From Acidovorax sp. (lineage in GTDB: Bacteria > Pseudomonadota > Gammaproteobacteria > Burkholderiales > Burkholderiaceae_C), in the NCBI RefSeq assembly GCF_027492855.1, contig NZ_JAPUDY010000034.1, forward strand, positions 34,642 to 98,641: a stretch of 64,000 nt of DNA. Reading direction: 5' to 3'. Numbering within the stretch: the first letter of the stretch is position 1; each line of letters opens with the position of its first letter. The position numbers were made by a program, and so were the translations under genes. Shown here piece by piece: positions 1 to 8,476 of this stretch. Under the pieces are notes generated by a model, which searched no databases, was not told the origin of the DNA, and saw nothing but the letters and a program-made list of their open reading frames with translations.

Positions 1-163
1 CCTCCCACACGCAGCCATTGCAGCCGCGTCCGCAGCAGGTGGTGGGTTCGGGCGGCGGCTTGCGCAGGGGGATGCCCGCATCGGCCGCGCGCTGCTGCAG
101 GGCCTGGAACATGGACTGGGCCGAGGCGCCGTCCACGGCGCGGACCTCGGATGCCGTTGTCAC
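1..163 (-). CDS. Oxidoreductase-like domain protein, N-terminal part (runs off left edge)
   Basis: Only the first 54 codons are present. After a short N-terminus the translation reaches a proline-rich stretch and the cysteine cluster PTTCCGRGCNGCVWE, which is typical of the small 'oxidoreductase-like protein, N-terminal' domain (PF09791); the four cysteines may bind a metal or cofactor. The start is a GTG that overlaps the stop of the upstream small membrane protein gene (GTGA), so the two genes are probably translationally coupled. The domain name comes from family knowledge and the substrate is unknown. The rest of the gene lies outside the window. Confidence 0.65.
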   Translation of the reverse strand, partial: MTTASEVRAVDGASAQSMFQALQQRAADAGIPLRKPPPEPTTCCGRGCNGCVWE

Positions 164-411
164 GGCTGGCTGCGCCCGGCCTTGGCGCGGCGCACGCCGT
201 ATTGCACCCCGAACGCAATGCCCAGCACCAGCGCAAACCAGCCCACCAGCGCCGCCTGGGCCATCAGTTCGCGCACGCTGGCAGAGCGGGCCACATAGGG
301 CGCCAGCAGGATGACCAGGCCGATCAGGGCGCAGGTCACGCCCTTGAACAGCAGCTCCTTGTCGGCCTTGCTGGCGGCTGTTTTGCGCGGGGTGTCGATG
401 GGGGTGGGCAT
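160..411 (-). CDS. Small two-helix membrane protein, unknown function
   Basis: An 83-residue protein with a short basic cytoplasmic-type N-terminus (PTPIDTPRKTAASKADKE) and two hydrophobic helices (about residues 22-42 and 50-70), ending in a basic tail (RRAKAGRSQP). I do not recognise the family. It shares a GTGA stop/start overlap with the oxidoreductase-like gene, so the two form an operon reading out of the window. The ATG start is preceded by a short gap to the divergent rbgA gene. Confidence 0.6.
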   Translation of the reverse strand: MPTPIDTPRKTAASKADKELLFKGVTCALIGLVILLAPYVARSASVRELMAQAALVGWFALVLGIAFGVQYGVRRAKAGRSQP

Positions 412-504
412 GAGGGCAAAAAACGCTGTGGTGCGGAGCAGGGAAGACCGCGATTATCCTTGCCACCCTCAGATCGTCTAGAAAACAGAAGAAAGTACCC
501 CCGC

Positions 505-1479
505 ATGGCCATCCAGTGGTTCCCCGGTCACATGCACCTGACCCGCAAAGCGATCACCGAACGCATCAAGGACATCGACGTGGTGATCGAGGTGCTGGAC
601 GCGCGCCTGCCCGGCTCCAGCGCCAACCCGCTGTTGGCCGAGATCACGGGCCACAAGCCCACGCTCAAGGTGCTCAACAAGCAGGACGTGGCCGATCCCG
701 AGCGCACGGCGCTGTGGGTGGACTGGTACAACGCCCAGAGCGACACGCGCGCCGTGCCGCTCGATGCGTCCGACCCCGCGCCCGCGCGCAAGCTCATCGA
801 CGCCTGCCACCTGCTGTCGCCCAACCGGGGCGGCATGGCCAAGCCCATGCGGGTGCTGATCTGCGGCGTGCCCAACGTGGGCAAGTCCACGCTGATCAAT
901 ACGCTCAGCAACAAGCGCCAGGCCAAGACCGGCGACGAGGCGGGCATCACCAAGCTGGAGCAGCGCATCACGCTGGCCGACGATTTTTACCTGTGGGACA
1001 CGCCCGGCATGCTGTGGCCGCGCATCGTGGTGCCCGAAACCGGCTACAACCTGGCCGCCAGCGGCGCCGTGGGCCGCAACGCCTACGATGAAGAACTGGT
1101 GGCGCTGGAGCTGCTGCGCCGCCTTCAGCAGAACTACGCCCCGCTGCTGGAGGCGCGCTACAAGCTCGGCCTGCCCGCCGGTGCCATGGCCAGCATGCAC
1201 GACGAAGAACTGCTCGAAGCCATTGGCAGAAAGCGTGGCGCCATGCTGGGCGGCGGCCGGGTGAACTTGCAAAAAACGGCCGAAATCGTGATGACGGACT
1301 TCCGCTCCGCCATCCTGGGCCGCATCACGCTGGAGACGCCCGCTGAGTTCGAGGCCTGGCGCGCCGCCGGCCTGGCCGAGGACGCCAAGCGCCAGGCCAA
1401 AAAGGACGCACGCGCCAAGGCCAAAGGCAAGGGCTCCGGCGTGCGCGAGCCCGCGCCGGGCAGCGACAACGCGGACTGA
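505..1479 (+). CDS. ylqF: Ribosome biogenesis GTPase RbgA/YlqF
   Basis: A circularly permuted GTPase of 324 residues that in other bacteria acts in late assembly of the 50S ribosomal subunit. The order of G motifs is permuted as expected: NKQD (G4) at about residues 57-60, then the P-loop GVPNVGKST near 124-132, then the G3 motif DTPG near 164. The N-terminus MAIQWFPGHMHLTRK is the family hallmark (WFPGHM) and fixes the start at this ATG; the open frame extends further upstream, but that part has no family character. The C-terminus is very lysine/alanine-rich, as is common for RNA-contacting tails. Confidence 0.95.
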   Translation: MAIQWFPGHMHLTRKAITERIKDIDVVIEVLDARLPGSSANPLLAEITGHKPTLKVLNKQDVADPERTALWVDWYNAQSDTRAVPLDASDPAPARKLIDACHLLSPNRGGMAKPMRVLICGVPNVGKSTLINTLSNKRQAKTGDEAGITKLEQRITLADDFYLWDTPGMLWPRIVVPETGYNLAASGAVGRNAYDEELVALELLRRLQQNYAPLLEARYKLGLPAGAMASMHDEELLEAIGRKRGAMLGGGRVNLQKTAEIVMTDFRSAILGRITLETPAEFEAWRAAGLAEDAKRQAKKDARAKAKGKGSGVREPAPGSDNAD

Positions 1480-1680
1480 TGGATTGACACCCATTCGTGC
1501 TCAGTTGGCAAAAGCTTCTCAGGCTGGTGCCGAAGGGTTGTGTCATTTTGTAAAAATATGTTTGCGCGTGGCGCTGCGCGGATAGGCGTTGCTGTTGTAG
1601 GCCTGCGGCAGTGCGCATTTTGTGAGTAGGTATTTGGCTGCGCTGCGGTTACGATAATTTTTCGTTTGCTAACCCATCCC

Positions 1681-3984
1681 ATGGCCGAAACCTCTGTTGT
1701 ATCGTTGCCTGACCACGAAGATGCCACCACGCGCCATCTGGTGTGGGTGGCGGGCTGGGCTGTGATGCTGATTGGCTGCACCATCGGTGTGCTGCTGATT
1801 TTTGAGGAGCCCCTGCTGCCCACGATGGTGGCCCTCAATCTTGCAGGGGGCCTGGCTGGCGGCGCGGCGCTGCTGCTGGCGCGCCTGAAGTGCTGGACCG
1901 CGGCTGCCTACGTGCTGGTGTTGGGTGCGTGGGTGGTGGTATCGGTGGTGGCGGCGCTCAACGGCGGTGTCAACGGGCCCAATATGCTCAGCTACCCCGT
2001 GATCATCGTGCTCGCTGGCTGGCTGCTTGGGGTGCGGGCCACGCTGGTCCTGCTGGGGTTCACGGCACTGTTGTTCCTGGGGTTCATCGGGGCAGATGCG
2101 CTGGGTCTGATCGCGCCGCCGCGGGCTGTCAGCCGCATGACAGAGGGGGTGTTCCTGGGAGGAATTCTGATACTCACGGGGATAGCCACGCTGCTCTCTC
2201 GCCACAACTACATGGGCAGGGTGCAAGAGGCGCTGCAGACCGCCGCCCACCTGGCCACCAGCGAGGTGGCGCTGCACAAGCTGCTGCGGGCCGTGGAGCA
2301 AAGCCCCGAGAGCATTGTCATCACCGACCTGGAGGAAAACATCGAGTATGTGAACGAGGCCTTCGTACACCGCACGGGCTTCGCGCGCGAGGAGGTGATC
2401 GGCGGGACATCGGCCAGCTATTCGAGCAATGGCCTGCTGGTGACGCAGCGCGAAGGCCTGCGCGCGACCCTGGCGCGGGGCGAGAGCTGGGCGGGCGAAC
2501 AGGTCAACTACCGCAAGGACGGACAGGCGCTGACGGAATCGGTGGTGGTGGCGCCCATCCGTCAGCCCGATGGCCGCGTGAGCCACTATGTGGAGCTCAA
2601 GCAGGACATCACCGAACGCAAGCGCGCGGCCGATGAAATCCATCGCCTTGCACATTTCGACAGCCTCACCAGCCTGCCCAACCGCTCCACGCTGGTGGAG
2701 CGCCTGCATGCGCTGCGCGAGCGCGCGGGCCACGCGCCTTCCATGCAGCATGCCCTGTTGCTGCTGGACCTGGACCGGTTCACCACCTTCAACGACGCGC
2801 GGGGCAGCGAGATGGGCGACCGCCTGCTGTGCGCGGTGGCGCTGCGCCTGTCCGAGATGCTGCCCGCCCAGGGCCTGCTGGTGCGTGTGGCGGGCGACGA
2901 ATTTGGCGTGGTGCTGCATGGGCTGGGTGTGGATGTTTCGCTGGCCGGCCGCCATGCGCTGGCCTTTGCCGAGGAGCTGCAGACCGTCTTGCTGCGCCCC
3001 CTGCGACTGGAGGGCGATGTGCAGGATGCCCAACTGGGTGCCAGTGTGGGGATCACCCTCTACCCGCAAAGTGCTGGCGACGGCGCGCATGACGCACTGC
3101 GGCGCGCGGGCATGGCCCTGCACAGGGTCAAGCAGGCGGGCGGCGGGCGTGCCGCGTTCTTCGAGCAGGGCATGGGCGAAGCGGCGGAGCAGCGTTTTCG
3201 TGTGGAGCGCGAGTTGCGCCATGCGATTGGCGCGGGGGAGCTGCGGCTGCACCTGCAGTCGCAGGTGGACGCACAAGGCGAGATCACGGGGGCCGAGGTG
3301 CTGGTGCGCTGGCAGCACCCGCTCGACGGCCTGGTGCCTCCCAGCGTTTTTATTCCGATTGCAGAAGAGTCAGACCTTATCGTGAGCCTGGGTGAGTGGG
3401 TGCTGGCGCATGCCTGCACCCTGCTTGCCCAGCCTGTGTTCGGCGAGCGGCAATTGCGGCTGTCGGTCAACATCAGCGCGCGGCAGTTCAGGCAGCCGGG
3501 TTTTGTGCCGCAACTGCGGGCGCTGCTCGCGTCCACGGGCGCAGACCCCCGGCTGCTCACGCTGGAGGTGACCGAGGGATTGGTGATCGATGATTTCGAC
3601 GACGCCGTGGCCAAGATGCGAGAGCTGGCGATGTTGGGCGTGGACATCTCGCTCGACGACTTTGGCACCGGGTACTCGTCGCTGGCCTACCTTAAGCGCC
3701 TGCCCATTCAGGAGCTCAAGATCGACCGCTCCTTTGTGCACGATGCGCCCACCAATGCCGACGATGGTGTGCTGGTGGAGGGCATCCTGTCGGTGGCCCG
3801 CCACTTTGGCCTGCGCGTGGTGGCCGAAGGGGTCGAAACCCAGGCCCAGGCCGATTTTCTGAGCCAGCGTGCCCCGGACATCGTCTACCAGGGCTATCTG
3901 TTCGGCAGGCCCGAACCCGATGTGCAGTGGCTGGACCGCCTGGCGTCCACGGTGCGTCCACAGCAACACGCAGCTGGCGGCTAA
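1681..3984 (+). CDS. Membrane PAS-GGDEF-EAL protein (cyclic-di-GMP turnover)
   Basis: A 767-residue signalling protein. Residues ~20-170 form a hydrophobic MASE-like sensor with about six membrane helices. A PAS/PAC domain follows (~200-315, starting AVEQSPESIVITD), then a GGDEF domain (~325-490) and an EAL domain (~505-755). The cyclase signature reads AGDEF at about 404-408 rather than GGDEF; such variants can be active or degenerate. The EAL signature reads EVL near residue 539, but the other catalytic signature DDFGTGYSSL and the KIDRSF motif are intact, so phosphodiesterase activity is likely. I prefer the ATG start; a TTG five codons upstream is also open. A palindromic repeat follows the stop directly. 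Confidence 0.9.
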   Translation: MAETSVVSLPDHEDATTRHLVWVAGWAVMLIGCTIGVLLIFEEPLLPTMVALNLAGGLAGGAALLLARLKCWTAAAYVLVLGAWVVVSVVAALNGGVNGPNMLSYPVIIVLAGWLLGVRATLVLLGFTALLFLGFIGADALGLIAPPRAVSRMTEGVFLGGILILTGIATLLSRHNYMGRVQEALQTAAHLATSEVALHKLLRAVEQSPESIVITDLEENIEYVNEAFVHRTGFAREEVIGGTSASYSSNGLLVTQREGLRATLARGESWAGEQVNYRKDGQALTESVVVAPIRQPDGRVSHYVELKQDITERKRAADEIHRLAHFDSLTSLPNRSTLVERLHALRERAGHAPSMQHALLLLDLDRFTTFNDARGSEMGDRLLCAVALRLSEMLPAQGLLVRVAGDEFGVVLHGLGVDVSLAGRHALAFAEELQTVLLRPLRLEGDVQDAQLGASVGITLYPQSAGDGAHDALRRAGMALHRVKQAGGGRAAFFEQGMGEAAEQRFRVERELRHAIGAGELRLHLQSQVDAQGEITGAEVLVRWQHPLDGLVPPSVFIPIAEESDLIVSLGEWVLAHACTLLAQPVFGERQLRLSVNISARQFRQPGFVPQLRALLASTGADPRLLTLEVTEGLVIDDFDDAVAKMRELAMLGVDISLDDFGTGYSSLAYLKRLPIQELKIDRSFVHDAPTNADDGVLVEGILSVARHFGLRVVAEGVETQAQADFLSQRAPDIVYQGYLFGRPEPDVQWLDRLASTVRPQQHAAGG

Positions 3985-3990
3985 TTTTTT

Positions 3991-4051
3991 GAAAGAAATT
4001 GGCTGCTGGCGCTTTATTTGTAAGCGCTAGCAGCTATGTATTTGATAGCGA
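3991..4051. repeat. Dispersed palindromic repeat, copy 1
   Basis: Begins a few bases after the GGDEF-EAL stop codon. It shows the family layout: an A/T-rich lead, GGCGCTTTATTTGTAAGCGC as the core palindrome, then CTAGCAGCTAT and TTTGATAGCG. It may act as a transcript-end hairpin, since no other terminator is seen for the upstream gene. Confidence 0.8.
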
Positions 4052-4094
4052 ATGCGCTATGCCGTGCGACCGGGGCACGTGCCACGCAGGCTAC

Positions 4095-4238
4095 TTACTT
4101 GTTCTTGTCTTTGCCCCTGGGGATCACGGCGGTGATTGGCGCCATGGGGCGGTCGGAGCCACTGTGTTCCTTGGGGGGCGAAGTGTCCTTCTTGGGTTTC
4201 TTTGCCATCTTGTTGCTGCGTTGTTCGCCTTTGGCCAT
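4095..4238 (-). CDS. Small basic 47-residue protein, conserved-looking
   Basis: A short gene with a perfect Shine-Dalgarno sequence (TAAGGAGG, four bases before ATG). The product starts MAKGEQRSNKMAKKPKKD and ends PRGKDKNK; it is strongly basic, rich in Lys/Ser/Pro, and predicted to be disordered. The strong ribosome binding site and biased codon use argue that it is real. I recall similar tiny lysine-rich proteins in betaproteobacteria but cannot name a function; nucleic-acid or ribosome contact would fit the charge. It stands alone, divergent from the OmpA-like gene. Confidence 0.7.
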   Translation of the reverse strand: MAKGEQRSNKMAKKPKKDTSPPKEHSGSDRPMAPITAVIPRGKDKNK

Positions 4239-4458
4239 AGGGCCTCCTTAAAAGGTCTCGGGATGGGACCGCGTGCCGGATGGTACGTCACAAATCGGGT
4301 GTTTTTCAGCGGGGCGGTGTCTGCCTTTTGCGGCCATTTCGTGATTTTCTTGGCGCCGTAACTTTTGACCCCCCGCCTATGATGGCCTGCGCCCAAAAGC
4401 CAGTGCACGCATTTGTGCCGCAGCGATTCTTCATTTTCTGATTCAAGGGACAAACACC

Positions 4459-5481
4459 ATGGCAATGCTGAGCTTTCGTCGGTGGGGGAGCGTTTTCTGT
4501 GCGGGCTTCGTGGCCCTGGCGTTCGGGGGGGCTGCATGGGCGCAGGACATGGCGGGCAGCAAGGACCATCCGGCCGTCAAGCGCTTCGGGGGCAGTTCCA
4601 TCGTGGGCTACGAAGTCCGCAACTTCGATGAGATCGAATTCCAGACCTCCACGTTCAAGGAATACGACCTTGCGGCCAGCGCTCGCCGTTATGTACAGCC
4701 ACCGCTGAAGCTGGAAGGCAAGCTCACGCGCCTGTGGTACGAGGCGCCCGGCGAGACCCGTTCGCTGGAGATCTACCGCAACTACGTGAATGAGCTGGTA
4801 GCGGCCGGTTTTCAGCCGCTGTACGACTCCACGGGCGACACGGCCGTGCGCCGCTGGAACAACTTCATGGCCACCTTCAGCAAGGGCAAGAAGGACTACA
4901 TCAAGAACAGCCGCACCGAGTTCGTGATGTACGCGGCCAGCGTCGGCAGCATTCGCACCGGCACGTTCCAGAAAGACAACACCACGGTGCGCCTGCTGGC
5001 GATCGACTGGCCCAAGAGCGACAAATCCTACAAGTCCCGCGAAGGCGCCTACATGGCCGTGGACGTGATGGAGACAAAAGCCATGGAGCAGAACATGGTG
5101 GTGGTCAGTGCCTCGGACATCAGCAAGTCCATCACAACCAATGGCAAAGTCGCCATCTACGGCATCCTGTTTGACACCGGCAAGGCCGACGTCAAGCCCG
5201 AATCCAAACCCTCGCTCGACCAGATCGCCGCCTTTCTGAAAGCCGAGCCAGGAGTGAAGCTGCATGTGGTTGGGCACACCGACGGCGTGGGCGGCTTTGA
5301 CAGCAACATGGCGCTGTCCAAGCGCCGGGCCGATGCGGTGGTGGCCGTGTTGGCCAAGGACTACGGCATTGCCGCCAACCGCCTGGTGGGCAACGGTGTG
5401 GCGTCGCTTGCGCCCGTGGCGAGCAACATCAGCGATGAGGGCCGGGCGAAAAACCGGCGGGTGGAGTTGGTGCCGCAGTAG
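4459..5481 (+). CDS. OmpA-family envelope protein with DUF4892-type N-terminal domain
   Basis: A 340-residue exported protein. Residues 1-30 are a signal peptide ending GAAWAQD. Residues ~35-205 match my memory of the DUF4892 domain (start DHPAVKRFGGSSIVGYE). Residues ~230-340 form an OmpA-like peptidoglycan-binding domain with the diagnostic GILFDTGKADVKPES, the VVGHTDGVGG loop, and the SKRRADAV and NRRVELVPQ elements. The mature protein is probably periplasmic or outer-membrane attached and holds the envelope to the cell wall. It is a single gene with no operon partner. Confidence 0.88.
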   Translation: MAMLSFRRWGSVFCAGFVALAFGGAAWAQDMAGSKDHPAVKRFGGSSIVGYEVRNFDEIEFQTSTFKEYDLAASARRYVQPPLKLEGKLTRLWYEAPGETRSLEIYRNYVNELVAAGFQPLYDSTGDTAVRRWNNFMATFSKGKKDYIKNSRTEFVMYAASVGSIRTGTFQKDNTTVRLLAIDWPKSDKSYKSREGAYMAVDVMETKAMEQNMVVVSASDISKSITTNGKVAIYGILFDTGKADVKPESKPSLDQIAAFLKAEPGVKLHVVGHTDGVGGFDSNMALSKRRADAVVAVLAKDYGIAANRLVGNGVASLAPVASNISDEGRAKNRRVELVPQ

Positions 5482-5592
5482 GCCAAAGGATGACGGATTG
5501 CCGGATGGCCGTGCCGTAGGTGGGTGCGCGGGCGGCAGGTACTACCTGTGTTCGAAGGGGTTTGTGGCGGCAGGGACAAACGGAGCCTCAGC

Positions 5593-5659
5593 GCCTACGT
5601 TAAGCGGTGACAACGAGCGAAGCACGTTGGTGTCCGGTTGAATGAACGGGGGGTTAGGC
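5593..5659 (-). other. Integron attC-like recombination site (partly degenerate)
   Basis: Read in the direction of the adjacent gene, the site starts one base after the stop codon with GCCTAAC, a perfect R'' core (RYYYAAC). GTTCATTCAACCGG follows (L''-like), then an imperfect hairpin CAACG-TGCTTCGCT-CGTTG, then CACCGCTTAAC (L'-like) and GTAGGC, which would be the R' core GTTAGGC with one base lost and the usual L'-R' spacer missing. Length (67 bp), order and position directly after a gene stop are those of a gene-cassette attC. The damaged R' end suggests the site is no longer fully active. Confidence 0.55.
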
Positions 5660-5660
5660 C

Positions 5661-6110
5661 TCACCTTGCGGCAAGCGCTGACTCTACTTTTTTACGGTCA
5701 ATGTGTCGCTCAAAAGATGACATTGCGCGGGCGACGTTTGGATCCGCCATCAGCTCCTGCATCGCGCCCCGACCAAGGATATCGAAAGCGGCTTGCATCG
5801 ACTGGGCTCCTTCAGTTTGTATTGCTCTCCGCGCTTCCGAGGGGCAACTCTCGCTAAGTAGTTTTGTGACAAGAACACCAACAACTTTCGAGGACTGATC
5901 AAGATCTTCCGGTGTCGCGGAAGACAGATTCTTAATCTCGGCATGTGTCGAGATTCCCACGAACATCCAGCGTGCCAGCGCTTTCCGATCCTTGCCTGAC
6001 GTATTGTCTGTAAGGCAGTGTCCCAGCGAGTCGGCGTCTGGGCCAGCGGATGCGGTCAATGTGGTCATGGCAGTCAGAGCCATGACGAGAAAACTTCTGA
6101 TTTTGATCAT
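5661..6110 (-). CDS. Secreted protein of unknown function in a lower-GC cassette-like insert
   Basis: A 149-residue protein starting MIKIRSFLVMALTAMTTLTASA, a clear signal peptide with cleavage near residue 23, followed by a mature part with two cysteines (GHCLTDN and SESCPSEAR) that could form a disulphide. The family is unknown to me. Base composition is visibly lower than that of the neighbours (about 52% G+C in the stretch I counted). Its stop codon abuts an attC-like site in the same orientation, so it looks like a single captured integron cassette. The frame stays open upstream to a GTG with a good GGAG site (codons for PKISRISQLIPQ); I chose the ATG because it begins a signal peptide. 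Confidence 0.65.
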   Translation of the reverse strand: MIKIRSFLVMALTAMTTLTASAGPDADSLGHCLTDNTSGKDRKALARWMFVGISTHAEIKNLSSATPEDLDQSSKVVGVLVTKLLSESCPSEARRAIQTEGAQSMQAAFDILGRGAMQELMADPNVARAMSSFERHIDRKKVESALAAR

Positions 6111-6440
6111 GGTGTCAAAGCATATGAATGAGCGCAGCCATGGTACCTCGGTTGCTCGATGGCGGGCGACTATGCGTGGTCCCGGAGTCCTGATGCCTGG
6201 CGCAATGTATCCCGCAGATACCTGCGGGATCAACTGGCTGATGCGAGATATTTTGGGCACAGATTTCTCCTGAAAGCGGCTTGCAGATTGGGCGTGCAGT
6301 CGCTGCACGGCTCAAACAGCCAAGTATAAAAATTCCGCAAAACCCAAAAAATCTGTATCGCGCAGACTATCGCGGGAGAGCGGGTGGACTGGCGTACCCC
6401 ACAGCCCCCTTCGCGCCAAGCCGATACGGCGGCCCCCGGC
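6111..6440. other. Non-coding stretch with a perfect 9-bp hairpin
   Basis: Lower-GC region between the cassette-like gene and the next gene. It contains a perfect stem-loop, ATCCCGCAG-ATAC-CTGCGGGAT (6209-6230), and on the minus strand an A/T-rich tract with a TATACT hexamer (about 6322-6327) that may be the -10 box of the secreted-protein gene. I see no clear GTTRRRY core that would mark the other cassette boundary. Confidence 0.4.
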
Positions 6441-7364
6441 CTAGTGGGCCACGTCCCGCTCGGCCTGGGCGCGAATGCGAGCCTCGACCACGGCGTAGAA
6501 CTGCAAAAGGCGCACGATGTGGTCGGCCGCGTAGCGGGGCAGGGGCTCGCGGCTGCTGCTTTGGCGCTGTGTGTAGGTGAACTCGACCACGGCGGGGCCT
6601 TCACGGGCTTCGTCCACATGGATCAGGTAGGCGCTGTGGGCGTTGTCTTCGTCGTCGCCCGGCGCGTCTTCGCCGTTCTTCCAACTGAACTTGAGCGCGC
6701 GGCCCCAGGGCTCGCCCTTGTGCATGCAGGGTTGGCGTGCGCCTACCCAGATGTCGCCTTCCCAATAACCGTTGCGGTCGCTGTTCCACCAGTCGTTGTA
6801 CCGCTCGGTGAACACCGGCAGGCTGGTGAAGGCTTCGATGTGTTCGGCCGTCAGCGTGGCCAGCAGGTGCTGGTAGAGCGGGTAGCGGGCGCGGTGCTGG
6901 CCTACGGCCTTGCGCGCGTAGTCGAGCACGCCGCGCCAAGCCTGCTGGCATGCCTGCCAGGCCTCGGGATCGGCATTGGGCACCAGCGCCTGCCATTCAC
7001 CCGCTTTGCCTTGGCTGTAGCGGCGATACAGCAGCGCGAGCTGCGGGGTGGTGGGTACGGCGCTGCGCAGCACGGTGGCGGCCAGCCGCTGCCACCAGTT
7101 GCTGGGGGCGGGCACCTGTTCGACCCCCAGGTAGAAGTCCCAGGCTTTCCAGACGGTGATGAATATGCTGTCGTCGCGCAGGTCGCCTTCATCGTCCACA
7201 TGCCGTCGGCACAGCGAGAAATCGGTCTGATCGAACCAGCCGTCGGCGGTGTATTCCTTGTGCGCAATCACCGGCGTGCGCAGCACGGCCAGGATGTTCT
7301 CGATGCTGATGGCGCCGTCGGGGCACAGGTCGTCGGCCAGCGGGCAAAGGTGGGCGGTGGGCAT
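6441..7364 (-). CDS. Hypothetical cytoplasmic protein
   Basis: A 307-residue protein with no signal peptide or membrane segment and no domain I recognise. It is rich in tryptophan and aromatic residues (SNWWQRLAAT, RYNDWWNSDRNGYWEGD), with an acidic central loop (GEDAPGDDEDNAHS). The ATG chosen begins MPTAHLCPLADDLCPDG; a GTG 19 codons upstream is also open. It is divergent from the M14-like amidohydrolase gene, and the two could share a control region of about 120 bases. Confidence 0.55.
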   Translation of the reverse strand: MPTAHLCPLADDLCPDGAISIENILAVLRTPVIAHKEYTADGWFDQTDFSLCRRHVDDEGDLRDDSIFITVWKAWDFYLGVEQVPAPSNWWQRLAATVLRSAVPTTPQLALLYRRYSQGKAGEWQALVPNADPEAWQACQQAWRGVLDYARKAVGQHRARYPLYQHLLATLTAEHIEAFTSLPVFTERYNDWWNSDRNGYWEGDIWVGARQPCMHKGEPWGRALKFSWKNGEDAPGDDEDNAHSAYLIHVDEAREGPAVVEFTYTQRQSSSREPLPRYAADHIVRLLQFYAVVEARIRAQAERDVAH

Positions 7365-7483
7365 GGGCGGCAGCGGGGTGGTAGAGCAAAACCCGCGGGC
7401 ATCGTACACCCCGGCCAGCACGCGGCGGGTTTTGAGCGGACAATGATGTGTTCTCTTATTAATGACGGCATGCCCTCGCCACC

Positions 7484-8419
7484 ATGACCCAGAACCCTCC
7501 CGTTTTTGAAGTCCTCCCCCGCGACCTTTCGGCCTACCGCCAGGGCAACGTCGGGATCGACTATGTGCACCGCTTCGAGTCTGGCAAACCCGGCCCGCAT
7601 GTGCTCATCAATGCTCTCACCCACGGCAACGAGATTTGTGGCATGGTGGCTGCCACGCACCTGCTCGACACGGGGGTACGTCCCCTGGTGGGCACGCTGA
7701 CCGTGAGCTTTGCCAACGTGGCCGCCTACGAGTCGTTTGACCAAAGCCGTCCGTTCGAGAGCCGCCAACTGGTGCACAACCTCAACCGCGTATGGTCTGC
7801 CGCTGAGCTTGACGGCAGCGAAGACAGCCCCGAGCTGCGGCGCGCCCGCGCCCTGCGCCCGGTGGTGGCGGCCGCCGATCACATCCTGGACATCCACTCC
7901 ACCAGCCAGGACGTGCAGCCGTTCTGGGTGTACCCCGGCTACCCGCGCAACGCCGAGGCCGCGCTGGCCCTGGGCCGCCCGCCCGTGCACCTGGTGATGC
8001 CCAGCGGGCTGGGTTCGGGCACGCCGCTCATCCAGCATGGCCGCCATGGGCAGGCCGATGGCACGGGAGTGGCGCTGGTGGTGGAATGCGGCCAGCATTT
8101 CCGCCAGGCGGCGGCCGACGTGGCCACGGTGGCGACGCTGGACTTTTTGGCGCATTTTGGGCTGATTGCTCCCGCCGCTGATCGGCCCGCACCGGGTGTG
8201 CAGCACCGCTACGAGTTGCTGGAGACCTGCATGGTGCGCACGCCGGAGTTCCGCTTTGCGCAGCCCGTGCGGGGCTTTGAGGTGTTTGCCAAGGGCGATC
8301 TCATCGCCACCGATGGCCCGCATGAGATCCGCGCGCTGTGCGACGACTGCACCGTGCTCATGCCCACGCGCGACCCCATCGTGGGGCGCGAGGCGGTGTA
8401 TCTGACACGCCCCCTTTGA
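7484..8419 (+). CDS. Succinylglutamate desuccinylase/aspartoacylase-family (M14-like) hydrolase
   Basis: A 311-residue zinc-dependent amidohydrolase/carboxypeptidase-like enzyme. The N-terminal zinc site appears as NALTHGNEICG (HxxE, residues ~44-54), and the third ligand lies in the DIHSTSQ motif near residue 134; a basic/Asn pair (NLNRVW) is also present. These are the conserved elements of the AstE/AspA family, which releases an acyl or amino-acid group from N-acyl amino acids. The substrate cannot be read from the sequence. It is a single gene with only 57 bases to the convergent EamA gene. Confidence 0.85.
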   Translation: MTQNPPVFEVLPRDLSAYRQGNVGIDYVHRFESGKPGPHVLINALTHGNEICGMVAATHLLDTGVRPLVGTLTVSFANVAAYESFDQSRPFESRQLVHNLNRVWSAAELDGSEDSPELRRARALRPVVAAADHILDIHSTSQDVQPFWVYPGYPRNAEAALALGRPPVHLVMPSGLGSGTPLIQHGRHGQADGTGVALVVECGQHFRQAAADVATVATLDFLAHFGLIAPAADRPAPGVQHRYELLETCMVRTPEFRFAQPVRGFEVFAKGDLIATDGPHEIRALCDDCTVLMPTRDPIVGREAVYLTRPL

Positions 8420-8476
8420 GCCGCACGGGCGGGCGGCCCCTAGAGGCTGTTGATACGGTCTTCAAATGGGCATTGT

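Noticed and set aside
478-1494. Long antisense frames over RbgA, the GGDEF-EAL gene and other high-GC genes
   Set aside because: They mirror the codon structure of the sense genes, lack ribosome binding sites, and their translations show no family motifs; this is normal shadow coding in GC-rich DNA.
6111-6308. In-frame upstream extension of the cassette-like gene (GTG start with GGAG site)
   Set aside because: It would bury the clear signal peptide in the middle of the protein; kept only as an alternative.
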